Of a stretch of DNA of 64,000 nt, positions 23,627-35,700 are shown piece after piece (positions within the stretch are counted from its first letter, which is position 1; each line of letters begins with the position of its first letter). The position numbers were made by a program, and so were the translations under genes. Source of the DNA: Heracleum sosnowskyi (taxonomy: Eukaryota; Streptophyta; Magnoliopsida; Apiales; Apiaceae). The notes under the pieces are model-generated. The model did not search any database and was not told the origin of the DNA. It saw only the letters and a list, made by a program, of their open reading frames with translations. Where the stretch lies: the NCBI GenBank assembly GCA_030848705.1, contig JAUIZM010000017.1:1364001-1428000 (forward strand), written 5' to 3'.

Positions 23627-26600
23627 TTAAGTGGAAAAAAGTTTCTTGGAAAGTTTTTGTGTCACTGTCAAAATGATATCACCAAATGATTCTTCTTGGT
23701 GCACATCTACAAGCCCGTAATTCTTCAAAACCTGAAGCACAAATATGTTAATCAGGATATATTTGTTTTCTGTATCACAAGAAAATACTTGCCAACTAAC
23801 AATTCCCTAGGGTTACCGTATTAATTAATACAGCAGTTAAAAGGAAAGTACAAAGACTTACAAGTGTCTCAAAGACCATTCGAGCACAAACTTTTCTTCG
23901 TTTCCCTTCTAAGATTGTCTTCAAACTAACATCTACAGATTGGCTCTCTGCAGCTGGAGTGCCTGACGATCTGATTTTAAGGAATTGAGCCACATACCTG
24001 CACTCATTATATAAAAACATCAGATTAGCTGAAAGACAAGAAAGTCTATAGAAAAAACAGAAATTTTATCAATGACAACGGGTTTTATGTTTTACATGCT
24101 ACCTAGTCCTTGCCGATAAGTGTTCAATTTCTGATCTTCCGGAGTGTTTCCGCAAGAAGCAGTTTGGAGTTTCCTGTGGCCCTGTTTATGCATGATATAT
24201 AAAATTGTTGCACACATTATAAGTATCAACATATCAAGTCAATATCCATCTGAGAGCAGCGACAAAAAGGTTAATCAGTATACCAGATAAATTGTTATCA
24301 TCTTCTGCCAGAAAAGATAAATCCTGCAACAAAAAAAAATCAGTTCTGTAACTATGATAAGCAAAAAAAAAAATAGGGAAAAAAGTTACAGCATCAATGG
24401 AAGCAAATCAAGAACAGTAATGAACATACTCCATCAACTGTATTTCTCAGCTCTGGAATGTCAGTACAAAAAGTGTCCTCAACTCCTGGTTGGTCCTTCG
24501 AAAATAACATTGGTGTTACTTTGTCAGACCTGGGTGTACCAGTGAATGCTGCCAGGTTGGACGTGCCTCCATAGGCTGTCTCCTCCAGATCCAACAATGG
24601 GCTGGTATCATTGCCAAAGGCAGGAGTGCAGTTATGCTCTCTAGTTGGAGAAGGCGTCAAACGGGCAGGAGAAGATAAAACGATATTAGGAGAACGTACA
24701 AGTTCAGGTAAGGAATTGTTTCCAGCTGGCAGTTCACGGTGTCGTAGACTTTCAGTTTCTATTTCGTCAACGTTCACGGGGGTAGAAATTTCTGCATATT
24801 GAGGAGGAGGACAAGCTTCTTTTACAATAGTTAAATAAGGTTTCACAGAAATGAAGTCTTTCTTGTAAGCATCACAAAGATCACTGCACAACCCTGTTCA
24901 AATACAGACATTCATTTAGAGATCTACTTAGCATAGAAAATAGAGTAAAAAACGAAGAAAAGGGAACCACCAGTCAACAAGGGCTCAAAAAAAATTGTAT
25001 CTTTTTTTATTCTTTTATTCAACTTTGAGTTGTCCAGTGGGTCTGTTGGGCATTCCTTTCTCTTACGCAGAATGCAACTAGAATCATTCATTTGCTGGTT
25101 CATAAACCTGAAAAATACATGCTCCTAAATTATAACCAGTAGCAAAAAATTAGAGAACAGTTACCACTTTTGAAAGCAAACATGCACAATACCTATTACT
25201 TAGTACTGTTATGTCATCATAATTATGCCTTCTCCTTTGTTTTCGCATGGGCTGTTGAGCTTGTGGAGTTGAACGAATCGCTAGTTTAGGCGACACTTGT
25301 CCTGCAGTTAATAAAACAGAAAGACTTCTATGTAAGTTCATTTTATTGACCGAGAAGTGGAAAAAGTTGGAAATTGAACCCACCATATGCTTTGTTGGAG
25401 TTCAATATTTCAGGACCCTGCTTTGACACCACAGAGTTCGGTTCTTTGTGCTGCTCAAGTGGAAGAGGAGAAACTTCAGGAACCAATTCTACAGCTAGAC
25501 TATCAGTTTGTTTTTGCTTCAAATATTCCAGTAGAACCATATCTGGTTCCAATCTGTCTTCACTTTGGTCTGGCCAAAATAGATCATTTTCAGAAAAATG
25601 CAGACGAGAAGCATCACACATCATTTCAATTTCTGGATAACTCCGAGGACCATTATTGTCAGTCGACAATCCAACTCTTTCCTGATTACTAGGACCAGGA
25701 TTTAGAGCACCAATAGTTGCACCCACAGGAGTGCAACTAGAACTATCAGTTTCTTTTTGCTTCAAAATTTCCACTAGAACCAAATCTTGTTCCAATCTGT
25801 CTTCACTTTGGTCTGGCCAGAATGGATCATTTTCAGAAAAATACTGACGAGAAGCATCACACCTCATTTCAATTTCTGGATAACTTTGAAGCTCATTAGT
25901 GTCAGTTGACAATCCAACTCTTTCCTGATTACTGGGACCAGGATCTAGAGCGGCAATAGTTGCACCCACAGGAGTGTAAAGACAGTTGCTGCGATAACTA
26001 TCAGTTTCTTTTTGCTTCAAAATTTCCACTAGAACCAAATCTGGTTCCAATCTGTCTTCACTTTGGTCTGGCCAGAATGGATCATTTTCAGAAAAATACT
26101 GACGAGAAGCATCACACCTCATTTCAATTTCTGGATAACTCTGAAGCCCATTAGTGTCAGTTGACAATCCAACTCTTTCCTGATTACTGGGACCAGGATC
26201 TAGAGAGGCAATAGTTGCACCCACAGGAGTGTAAAGACAGTTGCTGCGATAGCACATATCATTTAGATTCATAATAGGACTCATTTTTCATAAGCCCGGG
26301 AAAGAGGAGTTGAGGTATTATAATCAAGGACATACTCTTCTTGCATTGGCTGAGGCCTACAGCCAGAAAAAACTCTCGAGCATGGAGAATTTCTCACATC
26401 CTGTTATGAAACAGGACAGATGATTGCAAATCTTATATATAATGAACAGAAATAGATAATCAAACATAGATAAACATCTTACCTCGTCAAAAGAAACAAC
26501 GATATAAGGATCTTGTCCAAGCAGAATTTGATCTATAAAATGATATATTTCGGAGTTAATAAATTTTATACCAAATGAACATTTCAATGACAAATATAGT

Positions 26601-27986
26601 TGTTATCTGAGCATGCATTTATATAATCATCACCTTCAATAGATATTTCTTTCGGGTCCTTTATATGACTATCCTGCGACCTAAATTAAAAAAAAAAAAA
26701 AAACAAACAAACAAAAAGAAGTGAATCAGTCATATCAAGAAACATGATCTTCACCGATATGGGTAGTCAACACATTACATCTCACTAAAGTCAGTATCTA
26801 AGTCCATGGCATCGAGCTGAAACTTGTCTAGCAAAGTGACAGACTCAAATGTTGCAATAGTCGCAGTTTCAGGTAGATTCACATCTGTAGAAGCAAACGC
26901 CTTTCTTATCCCTATCAGCAGAATATTGCAGTCCTGGAAAAAATATTCCACTTGCTTTGAGTATATCCGAACAACACCAAGCAAAAGATGACTTGACATT
27001 CTCAGTGCTATAGGAACTTCTGGGTACATGATCCGCTCTACAAGACAAAGGTAAAGAACAAGTAGCAAAATCTTAACTGTGAGCTGAAATTGTAATCATT
27101 TGCACAATGAAGAAATGAATGACATATTGCAATCTGTCTTGTCAAAATTAAAGTTATGTACAAGCACATCCACTAAGTGGAAGGACTCCAAAAATAAAAA
27201 GCATAAAGCTTGCTTGTTGTTTATATTGTTTAAGTTGTATGATAGTAGGTAAGTTTAGGGTGTCGGCCCTTTTTGCCATATTCTGAAAAATATTTGCCAA
27301 TACCCACAAATGAAAGAGAGGGCTCTGTTTGTCACATGGGATCCGCATTTTCAGAGTGTGTATCATCTTCTTCATATGATACAAGTATCCGAGAACTGAG
27401 ATGCATATATTTTAAAAGATTAGAAAAATCTGCATTATACAAAATATATACTACCTCCTTGCACCTCATCTGCATGTTGGAAATGGGAATTCTACATGTT
27501 AAGTTGGGCCGTTATTCTGGATTTTAACATTTTAATTGGGTCATCTACATTAAGTTTGTGTTACTTTGATCCGTAATTTCAATGATGGATTCCGCGAAAA
27601 ACTTTACTAGATCGTCAGTTAAAACAGTCCAGAAACTCCATAAACCTAATAAAGAAAACGTCGACATACACGCATAAATCCTCTACGAACTATACATTTT
27701 TAACAAAAAAGAACTTCTTTCCCATGAACAATCACACAACTCAAATGAATGAAACATTTTCTCACAAACACATGACATAACATTTACAATCAGACGGCCA
27801 TAGAAATCGAAAAAAAAATCAAATGTTTGTAATTAAAAGAAAATGGTACGAGAAAAACAAACCAACAGTAGTGATTATATTAGTGGATATATAATGAGAC
27901 TTGTTGAGTTTGTGATGCAAATGAGCAGCAGACCAGACAGTCCCTAACGCTCCTTTTCGAGCCAAGAATGTTTTCGAAAAGAACAT
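23627..27986 (-). CDS. Sister chromatid cohesion 1-like protein (RAD21/SYN kleisin)
   Basis: Kleisin subunit that closes the SMC1-SMC3 cohesin ring. Thirteen exons join in frame to 824 aa: 27863-27986, 26779-27037, 26634-26680, 26483-26532, 26336-26400, 25384-26243, 25193-25301, 24971-25107, 24430-24893, 24284-24323, 24103-24181, 23862-23997, 23627-23731. The Rad21/Rec8 N-terminal domain spans exons 1-2: MFFSKTFLARKGALGTVWSA, HLHHKLNKS, YPEVPIALRMSSHLLLGVVR then IYSKQVEYFFQDC. The C-terminal winged helix is in exons 12-13 (RYVAQFLKIRS, LEGKRRKVCARMVFETLVL, FGDIILTVTQKL). FFEPLLTGLCSDLC in exons 8-9 is typical of plant SYN proteins. It looks more like mitotic SYN2/SYN4 than REC8-type SYN1, though I cannot decide between them. 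Exon 6 has an 85-residue triplication. Confidence 0.9.
25499..26251 (-). repeat. Three tandem 85-residue (255-bp) units in the cohesin gene
   Basis: Units start at 26251, 25996 and 25741 on the - strand. The first two are 255 bp and nearly identical; the third is four codons shorter and more diverged. Each reads TPVGATI, DPGPSNQERVGLSTD (N for D in unit 3), SYPEIEM, FSEND, FWPDQSEDRLE, then a KQKETDS-like end. The duplicated block includes the exon 6 splice acceptor (TATCGCAG), so a second copy of that acceptor lies in frame at 25988. Confidence 0.92.
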
Positions 27987-28199
27987 TTTTCTTGTTCTTC
28001 AAGTTGTCCCACTATCGAAAAACAGCTGTGTGTGTGTATTATTCAAGATTGAGAAGATGTATTGAATTTAGAACATGATTAAATCATAATTGTAATCGAT
28101 TGGATTGTAGTGTTGTAGACGGTTTCTAAATTATGCTCTAGGGTTACACACACTTGGTTCGGCTTTTTATTTTTATATTTTGAAGGTGCGGGAAATTAT
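27987..28199. promoter_or_regulatory. Promoter and leader region of the cohesin gene
   Basis: Sequence 5' of the - strand cohesin start. It includes TGTGTGTGTG at 28029. No core promoter element is confidently placed. Confidence 0.3.
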
Positions 28200-28980
28200 A
28201 GAACGTAAACTACCCAGTTAGAACTTGGGCTGTTAGCGTATGATTTCGATGGTGAGAGCCGCACGTACGGTAACGAGGGGGTTCGCGTCTATACGTGTAG
28301 TGTGGTGGTTGGGCCTACCCACCCTATTTGTTCCATGATCTATGGGTCTAGAGGAGCTGTAGATTAACTGAAAGTAGTCTTTCCGGTCCTACTCGGCTGT
28401 TGGATAGCCAAAAACTAACTCTTTACTCTCTCTATATGAATGAGTATGCTGACCGAAGGCGAAGGTGCACTGCCTGCTATTTTCTTTCTTTTCGTCTTCA
28501 TCAGCCTCATAAAATGAAAAAGATTATGTATGCCCAATTTGAATCGATCTTAATGGATCTTGCCATTTATTTACTGGACCCTCGACCAGGTATTCTACCT
28601 TTGTCGAATCGGAACCAATACCACTGCGCTCAAACAGTTGAGCGGCCGCGTCACCCGAGATCCAAGTCAACACCGGCAAAGATCTCTTGCTTCCTCGTGA
28701 CCGGGCCGACGTACATTATACTCTGAAGGCGCCTCGTCTAAGAAAAAAAGAGGTCCTCTCTTAGAATTTGATGAAATGCCCCAAAGAGATAGAGGAAAAA
28801 AATAGGTTTGTTTGGGCTACCAAGACACTTTCTTTATGCCCATCAAAGCACCTCGAGAGCTGTAATTGAGCATATTTCGAGGTTTAGGCCAAAGACCGGT
28901 GAAGGTTGTGAGGGATAAGTTGCTTTCTTTTTGAAATTCTTTCCCCGTTTACCTTATTTGAGAGTTGAGCTTCCGCTACA
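28200..28980. other. Organelle-like insertion, probably mitochondrial (left part)
   Basis: Base composition changes abruptly from AT-rich nuclear DNA to mixed, GC-richer sequence. It contains GAGAGCCGCACGTACGGT, resembling the domain V end of plant organellar group II introns, then GAGGGGGTTCGCGTC. The same texture continues past the CACTA element at 59836-59935. I infer a nuclear insertion of mitochondrial DNA but could not name the organelle gene. The open frame at 28400-28726 is not a recognised protein. Confidence 0.45.
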
Positions 28981-28983
28981 TTT

Positions 28984-29290
28984 CACTACAAGAATGCAGG
29001 GCTTATTGTGACGGAATTATAACAAAGGATCCGTCACAAATTCCTGAACTTACGACGGAATGTGTCTGTCACAAATGCCTCGTCACAAAGTCACTATTCC
29101 GTCACAATTTTCCTATTTCTGTCACAAATTCTGACGGGATGATCTGTCACAAATTATGACGGAATAGTCTGTCACAAATTATGACAGTGTAGTCTGTCAT
29201 ATATTATGACCGAGTACTCTGTCACAATTTATGAATTCAAAACGGAATTATCAGTCACAATGTGAACTTAAGACGGAATTATCAGTCACA
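28984..29290. repeat. CACTA left terminus and subterminal motif array
   Basis: A 12-bp terminal repeat is followed by alternating copies of CCGTCACAAA-type words and complements (TGTGACGGA, TCTGTCACAAAT), about a dozen in 300 bp. In En/Spm such subterminal repeats bind the TNPA protein. Positions 29291-29700 lie inside the element and hold no gene. Confidence 0.9.
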
Positions 29291-29700
29291 AATATTGTAC
29301 AAAAATTTTAAATATAGGCAGCTCCATACAAAACATACAAATTATGAAACTCATTCAGAGTAGAAACCAAACTAGCAAACCAAAACTAGCAGAACAAATC
29401 TGATGTACACTACACAAATTAACGTAGACAAACTATTGAAGTCCATAAAGTCATTCACCATTGATAACTACCACAAAATATTCAAAGTTATCAATTACAG
29501 ATTCATACATGCCAAAAGCCACTATGTGGTAAACCAACCGACCACAATTTTGTCTTAAACGCCTAGCTAAACAACCATGTTACTGTCTTGGCTAGAAGAC
29601 CAGGTAAACATCACAAGAGCCCTAAATCATCCCAAATTCTTAATATATATAGTTCATACAATACCAAAATAAACCAGCAGTCTACCACCCATTCCGATAT

Positions 29701-32700
29701 CTAGTCTAACCCATTTTCACATTGATCCGCAAGTGGAGAGTGAGGTGGGTGGCGAATATCATCATCATCTGAGCCTGGACAATCATCATCACGCAAAACT
29801 GACTTACCCTTGCCCTGTAAAGTTATAAACAAACATATTCATTAACCTTATAAAACATGTTTGACACTCATAAACATGTATAACATATTTACAATCAGCT
29901 ACTGTTTAATAAATAACTTACATTGTTTTTACGGAGAGCATCACCTGCACCAGCTCTGTCATGGTCCTCATGCTCAATGGATGGTTTGATGGCAGTTCAC
30001 CCTCTCCCTCAGCCATCGAAACCGACTTTGTGAACATACTAACCTGCTCAGGTGCAAGACCAAATTCCTCTGGGTGCGCGCTAGCATAAGCTACAGTTTG
30101 GTCCACAACATGAATTAGAAAGTCATCTGCCATGTGAAGTACGGAAGGCCTGCCATTGGTGGAAGCACCAGATTCCTCATCCTTGCGTCTCCGACGCCTC
30201 TTACGAGATCTCTCAATTGCTACAAATATGCATAAAAGTAAATTTTTGAAACAAATATGAAACTCCACATGAATAGTCAAAACCAAATGACAAAACATAT
30301 TTAAATTATCTAGGCCAGTTATATAAATGCAACAGTGCATTCACATCAACCAAAAATCACAAATTTTTATGTCAATTTCTAATATGTCGCAAACTTCTCT
30401 TCCTTAATAATTAACATAAAAAACTAATAAAAGCACATCGGTTTTTATTAATATCGACCAACAACCTGATGCAAATTACTCATGTTATTTTCGTTACGAC
30501 CAAGTAATAAATTACCACTGAAACACATTCTTTGTACATATGATTATAAATGCCTTAAATGAATATATATTTAAAATCATACGTATAATATCGGAAGCTT
30601 TTGTTCGAGGAACACCGACGATGCTATTCTTCCGCACACCAACAGCTTTAGCCCATGTCTGTATTGGCGCATTATTAGGATCCACATTCTCCTTCTCACA
30701 TAGTTGAATATAGCGTTCCTATTGTGAATTACATTTAAGCCAAAGAAAAAAAAAGCAAAAACTAAAATTTAAACCTCTTAACAAAGCAAAAACTTATAGA
30801 TGCAGCCTAGTGAACAAAGCAATGACTTACCATCATAACACCAACCTCCCCTGAAGCACAAACGCCATTTTTATCAGTGTTCATTTTAAGGAAGAGATGG
30901 TATTCCCCGGGTTCCTCACCAGTTTCTTTGAGTATATCCTGTGAAATATTATACGGATGACATATTAGGTTTTTATCGAACAACAACAGATGTGTATGTA
31001 CATAAGCTTTAAAAATCTATTTTAAAATAGTCCGCTTAAGTGCTGTTTAAGATATCTTGATGAGCTTACCTTACTGGTGACAATAAGCATGTTGCCCAGT
31101 AAATAACAATTGTAGAAGGGGGTTGAATACAATTGTATAAGATTCTCGACTTTATATATCACAAATATGAAAGATCAATAACAATAACAATAACAATAAC
31201 AATAACAGCTTTATTAACTTTGATATAAAACTGTTACAAACTCTCTTAAGAAATTCTGATGTTCTTAAGAGCTTCTCTCCGATTATGTTCTCTCTCGAAT
31301 GAATAATTCTCTCTCTCTGATGAGTACATAAATCGAAACCAAAACTGTGTTTATATAGTGCACACAGCTTCTCTATCAATAACAAGATAAGTCCTAATCA
31401 TAACAAAGATAGAAACATATCTTTAATCGATAGCTGCATTCTACAAACCAGGAACAAATAGAATAAACTTCCATGTTTATCTAGACTCCAAATATAACTC
31501 GAAGTAGGAATCCTGATCAGCTTCAAGTCCTGATGATCAAACCTGATCATAATCTGAGTAGGAATCCTGATGATCAATAAGATACTGACGCTTGATCAAA
31601 TACTGATGACCATGCAATACTGATGACGTCAGCAATCCTGATCAGTTGAGTCTAGCTTCTGACGATCATTGAATTCTGATCTAACAATCTCCCCCAATCT
31701 CATACTTTGTGAAATAAAGTATAGATTCCAAATATTCAATGATGTCAAAAACATGTATCAAAATGTACGAGTATCTTCAGAAACAACTTATCTGTTTAAG
31801 CTTTGTGATAGAACAGATTCATCTTCAAGAAGTTGGATAATAAACTTTCTTCTTTTTCTTCAAGAATTTGAATCAGTCTTTCCTTAAGATTTCTGAGTTC
31901 TTCATCTTCCTCATTAATCTGGTAGATAGCTGCTCTGAGATTCTGTATGGAGTTTCTCTGTAGACTGTGCTCTTCAAGCAAAAGATAAGCAATTTCCTTC
32001 CCATCAGGATTGAGAGAAAGATGAGTCATGCCAAAATTTACTTCTTTAACAGCAGTACCCCTTTGCATTTCCACATCCTGACCTCTTTGATTTAAGTACA
32101 TAGGAGTATAATTACCATCGAAATTACTGTTTCCATCCAGTCTTCTTCTTATAGTTGACAAAATCATATCACTCCATTCTTTGTACACTTGGTTCTTCCA
32201 TCTTAACAGATAGTGAACATATTTCAGTTCCTGTGTAGTTTTCATCAGCAGATCTTGAATAAATAGAATCTTCACACTACCATCTTTCATGAAGTACAGA
32301 AGCTTTTCTTTCTTTTCAAAACCATCATGACAATCTATAACTATATCAACAGCTAATAAATTGTTCAGGTTTTCAGAAGTTAAAGTACCTCCAATTTCTG
32401 TCAAGGAGTAAGGATCAACATATGACATATTCAGATATTCACCATCTCTGTGTCCAATACCTCCTCTTGAATTACTTGACAATTGCTTCAGACTCGAAAA
32501 CATCTTTAACCAGAGTTCTTTTGATCTAACCATATCAGACAAATCAACAACACTTGAAGCGCTTGTAATAATTCCACCAGACTGAAAATTGATAGGTGTA
32601 TCACAACTTAATGTGCTAATATGTTTCCACTTCTTGTCCTTTTCCTTTTCAAAGGCATAGCTTCTTTCCAGCGAAGATTCTTGTCTGCTTGAGTTCCTCC

Positions 32701-35700
32701 ATTTTCTTTCATTTGAAACTTTAAGCCTTTGTAGATAGAGATTGAAATCTTTATTTGTTCTTCTTGTAATATCTCTTCTTCTGGCTTCTTCTTCTTCATC
32801 TACTTCTTTGTTGTGACAATCAACAACAGTAGATAAGATTATCAAATCAACCTCTTGCAGAATTTCAGATTCGTCAGGATCTTGAATATTGTCAGGATTA
32901 GAATCTTCAATTTGATTTGTATTGCTGAGAGTTGATTTTCTTGATTTTCTTCTCAATTCAGGTTCTTCTTCAACAATTCCATCATCACCAAAAGTAGATC
33001 TGTCAGGAACTACTAGAGTTTGAATAGGTTCAGGAATTTCTTCAATTCTTAACCCTCTAGACCTTGTCTGTCTAGGTACTATTTGAGTTGAAGAACCTCC
33101 TCTACTTCTTCTAGCACCTCTCCTACCTCTGCTTCCTCTACCTCTAGCAGGAGCAGTATAGCTTTCCATTGTCTCTCTTTGTAGTCTCAAGAATTCTTCA
33201 TGTGAGAGATCTGGATATTCTTCACTTGCTGTAGAGAGTGCTTTTCTTGCATATAATTGTTGAACTCTTTTATCAGTGTGATATAGAGTAACAATTCTGC
33301 CGTCTTTTGTAGAAAACTTCTGGAATAAATTTGATGCATCTTCAGGATTATCAATAATCACATCTTCATCACCTTCAGGAATTGTAGCAAGAATGTGTCC
33401 ATGACCAGGTGTCAGGATTTGATCTTCCGTCAGGATCTGAGATTGCACCAATGTTCTTACTGTCTTAACTCCAGAATCAGAAACATGAGTTGACTGCGTT
33501 GTTTGACTTTGAGAAGTTTGAATTGTAGACTTCAAAACCGAGTATCAGAGGTTTCTCCTTGTATCACTTTGTCACCACCATCATCTCCAGTATCATCATC
33601 ATTATTTCTTAATACTAGATCAGGTGTACATTTTGTCTGAATAACCTTCTCCTCCTTTTTGACATCAGGATTTGACAATAATTGCAAAATTAAGGAAAGA
33701 GAGGCTTGAATTTCAGTTACCTTAGTATCCAGAGAATCAATTCTTTGATTGATTGAGGTTTGTTCTGAAACAACAGATTTCACTTGGGATTCCACTACCC
33801 TTAGTTGAAAAGTAGTAGGCACCTTTGTAAAATTATGAAAGATATCAGTCCTCACTTTTTCAGTTGAACCCTTGATAGAATCAATCTCACTTTTCAGGCT
33901 TTTGGATAACAGAGTTGTAGCCTTCAGATGATTCTTCAAGTCTTGATTCTCTATAGACTTCACTGCATTATAGGCATGTTCAATAGCAGAAGAAAAACTG
34001 ATAGATTCATCAGAATTGTGCCATGAATTGTTCCATTCATTCTGTCTAAATGCCTCTGCAGGATCAAAGGAAGGAGTAGAAAAATCTTGTCTCTGATCTT
34101 TCCCAGTGGAAGCATTGCTAGCCATATATGTACTTGATGAACCAAAATTAGTTCCAAGACTAATTTTGAGTGCTGTAGCAAGCTGTTCCTTCTCTTTTCT
34201 ATTCTCATTATCATCATCACTATCATCATCAGAACTATCATCATCAGTATCAGGAGTAATATCAGGATCAGGAATAGCAATACCTTTCAGTTTATCCTGT
34301 GGTTCTGAGATAGGATGATCTATTGGTCTTGAACGAAGTGGCTGTATCAAAATAGGTTCATTATCAGGAGCACCACTAGCGTCAGGATGAACATCGTCAG
34401 GATTTGATATGCTTGCATCAGTATTTGCAACCAATGGTTCTTGTGGAGCTTGAGGTTCAGAAGCTGCTTCAACACTTTGAGCTAAAGGTTCTTGTGTGCT
34501 TCCCTCATTGACAATGTTCTCGACCAATCTTTCAACAGAAGCTGTAGCTTTGCCTGCATCTTCACTTTGAGAAGATGGTTCTTGTGTAGCTGGAATGTTG
34601 ATGTCTTCATTCTCCCTTTGAGAAAATGGTTCTTGTGTGACCATTCCACTAGCTAAGCCTTCACCCAAACTTTGATTGAGTGGTTCTTGTGTGGCAGGAT
34701 CACCAGTAGCTGCTGAATTACTCTGAAATTCAGGTTCTTGTGGGCTTGATCCTTTCAGCTTCTTCTGTCTCTGATAGACTAACTCTTCTGCATTCCTCTT
34801 TTTCTTTGATGTAGGTGTAAGACCAACCAAGGAAGCAGTTGCAGAAACCTTCTCCCAAGAATGTCCTCGAATCTGAGATGGAGAGGCTGGAGAGTCTGAT
34901 ATAGAGACAACTTTTGTTGTTGCATCAGGAATACTAACATCAGGATTTGATGTCTGAATATCAGTATCCTTCATTTGCACTGTCAAAGGAATATGATACC
35001 TGCTCTTTGATAATTTCCTTGTCTTTTGTGGTTTTGATGAAGGTACCACAGCTTTAGTAGCAGTATCAGCAACTTCCTTGTTCACATTCATCACAGAGGA
35101 TATAGGTAAGCCATCCTCTGAATCACTTTCATCAATCAACCTTAACTTCCTTTTCACAGGAACATTCTTAACAACCTTATCAGCTTTCTTCACCAGGACC
35201 CCTTGTACACCCCCTTGTATCTTCTTTTTAGTGAGTGGTGTAGAGGAAAAATCCTTTGAACCTGATTGCCTTCCAGACACATCAGTTCTAGCTGATTTCT
35301 TTGATTTTACAACTAAAGTCTTTTGAGAGACAGTAGAGGTGGTTGTTAACTGTTTAGACTGTTTAGGTTGCATGCTTGTGTCAGGAACAAGGTGGGTTGG
35401 TCCTTGTACCATAGCATTAGAAAGTAGTCCATAACGAGTAGGCATTTTCTGATGTAAGAAAAACCTAACCTCATCAGGAATAAAAGCATTTCCTATAAAA
35501 CCATTGGCCTTATCACTGTTGACTAAGGACTTAATATTATTCTCAGTAATTCTACAGATTGGTAGAACTACATCATCCTCAAAAACAACATTAGGACATA
35601 AGTGATTAAATATCAACTGTAAAAATCTAAGAAAACAGACAAAACCCAATTTATCTGATTTCCTATCACTTAAAGCTTTTAAGATAAAAGACCCATAATC

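Noticed and set aside
25374..26154. Open frames antisense to the cohesin exon 6
   Set aside because: They mirror the triplicated unit on the coding strand and have no independent support.
28400..28726. 108-codon open frame on the + strand
   Set aside because: It lies in the organelle-like segment, has no recognisable family and no good start context.
34106..35326. Serine-rich open frames antisense to the envelope-like ORF
   Set aside because: They are shadows of the long - strand frame, repeated at the same offset in unit B.
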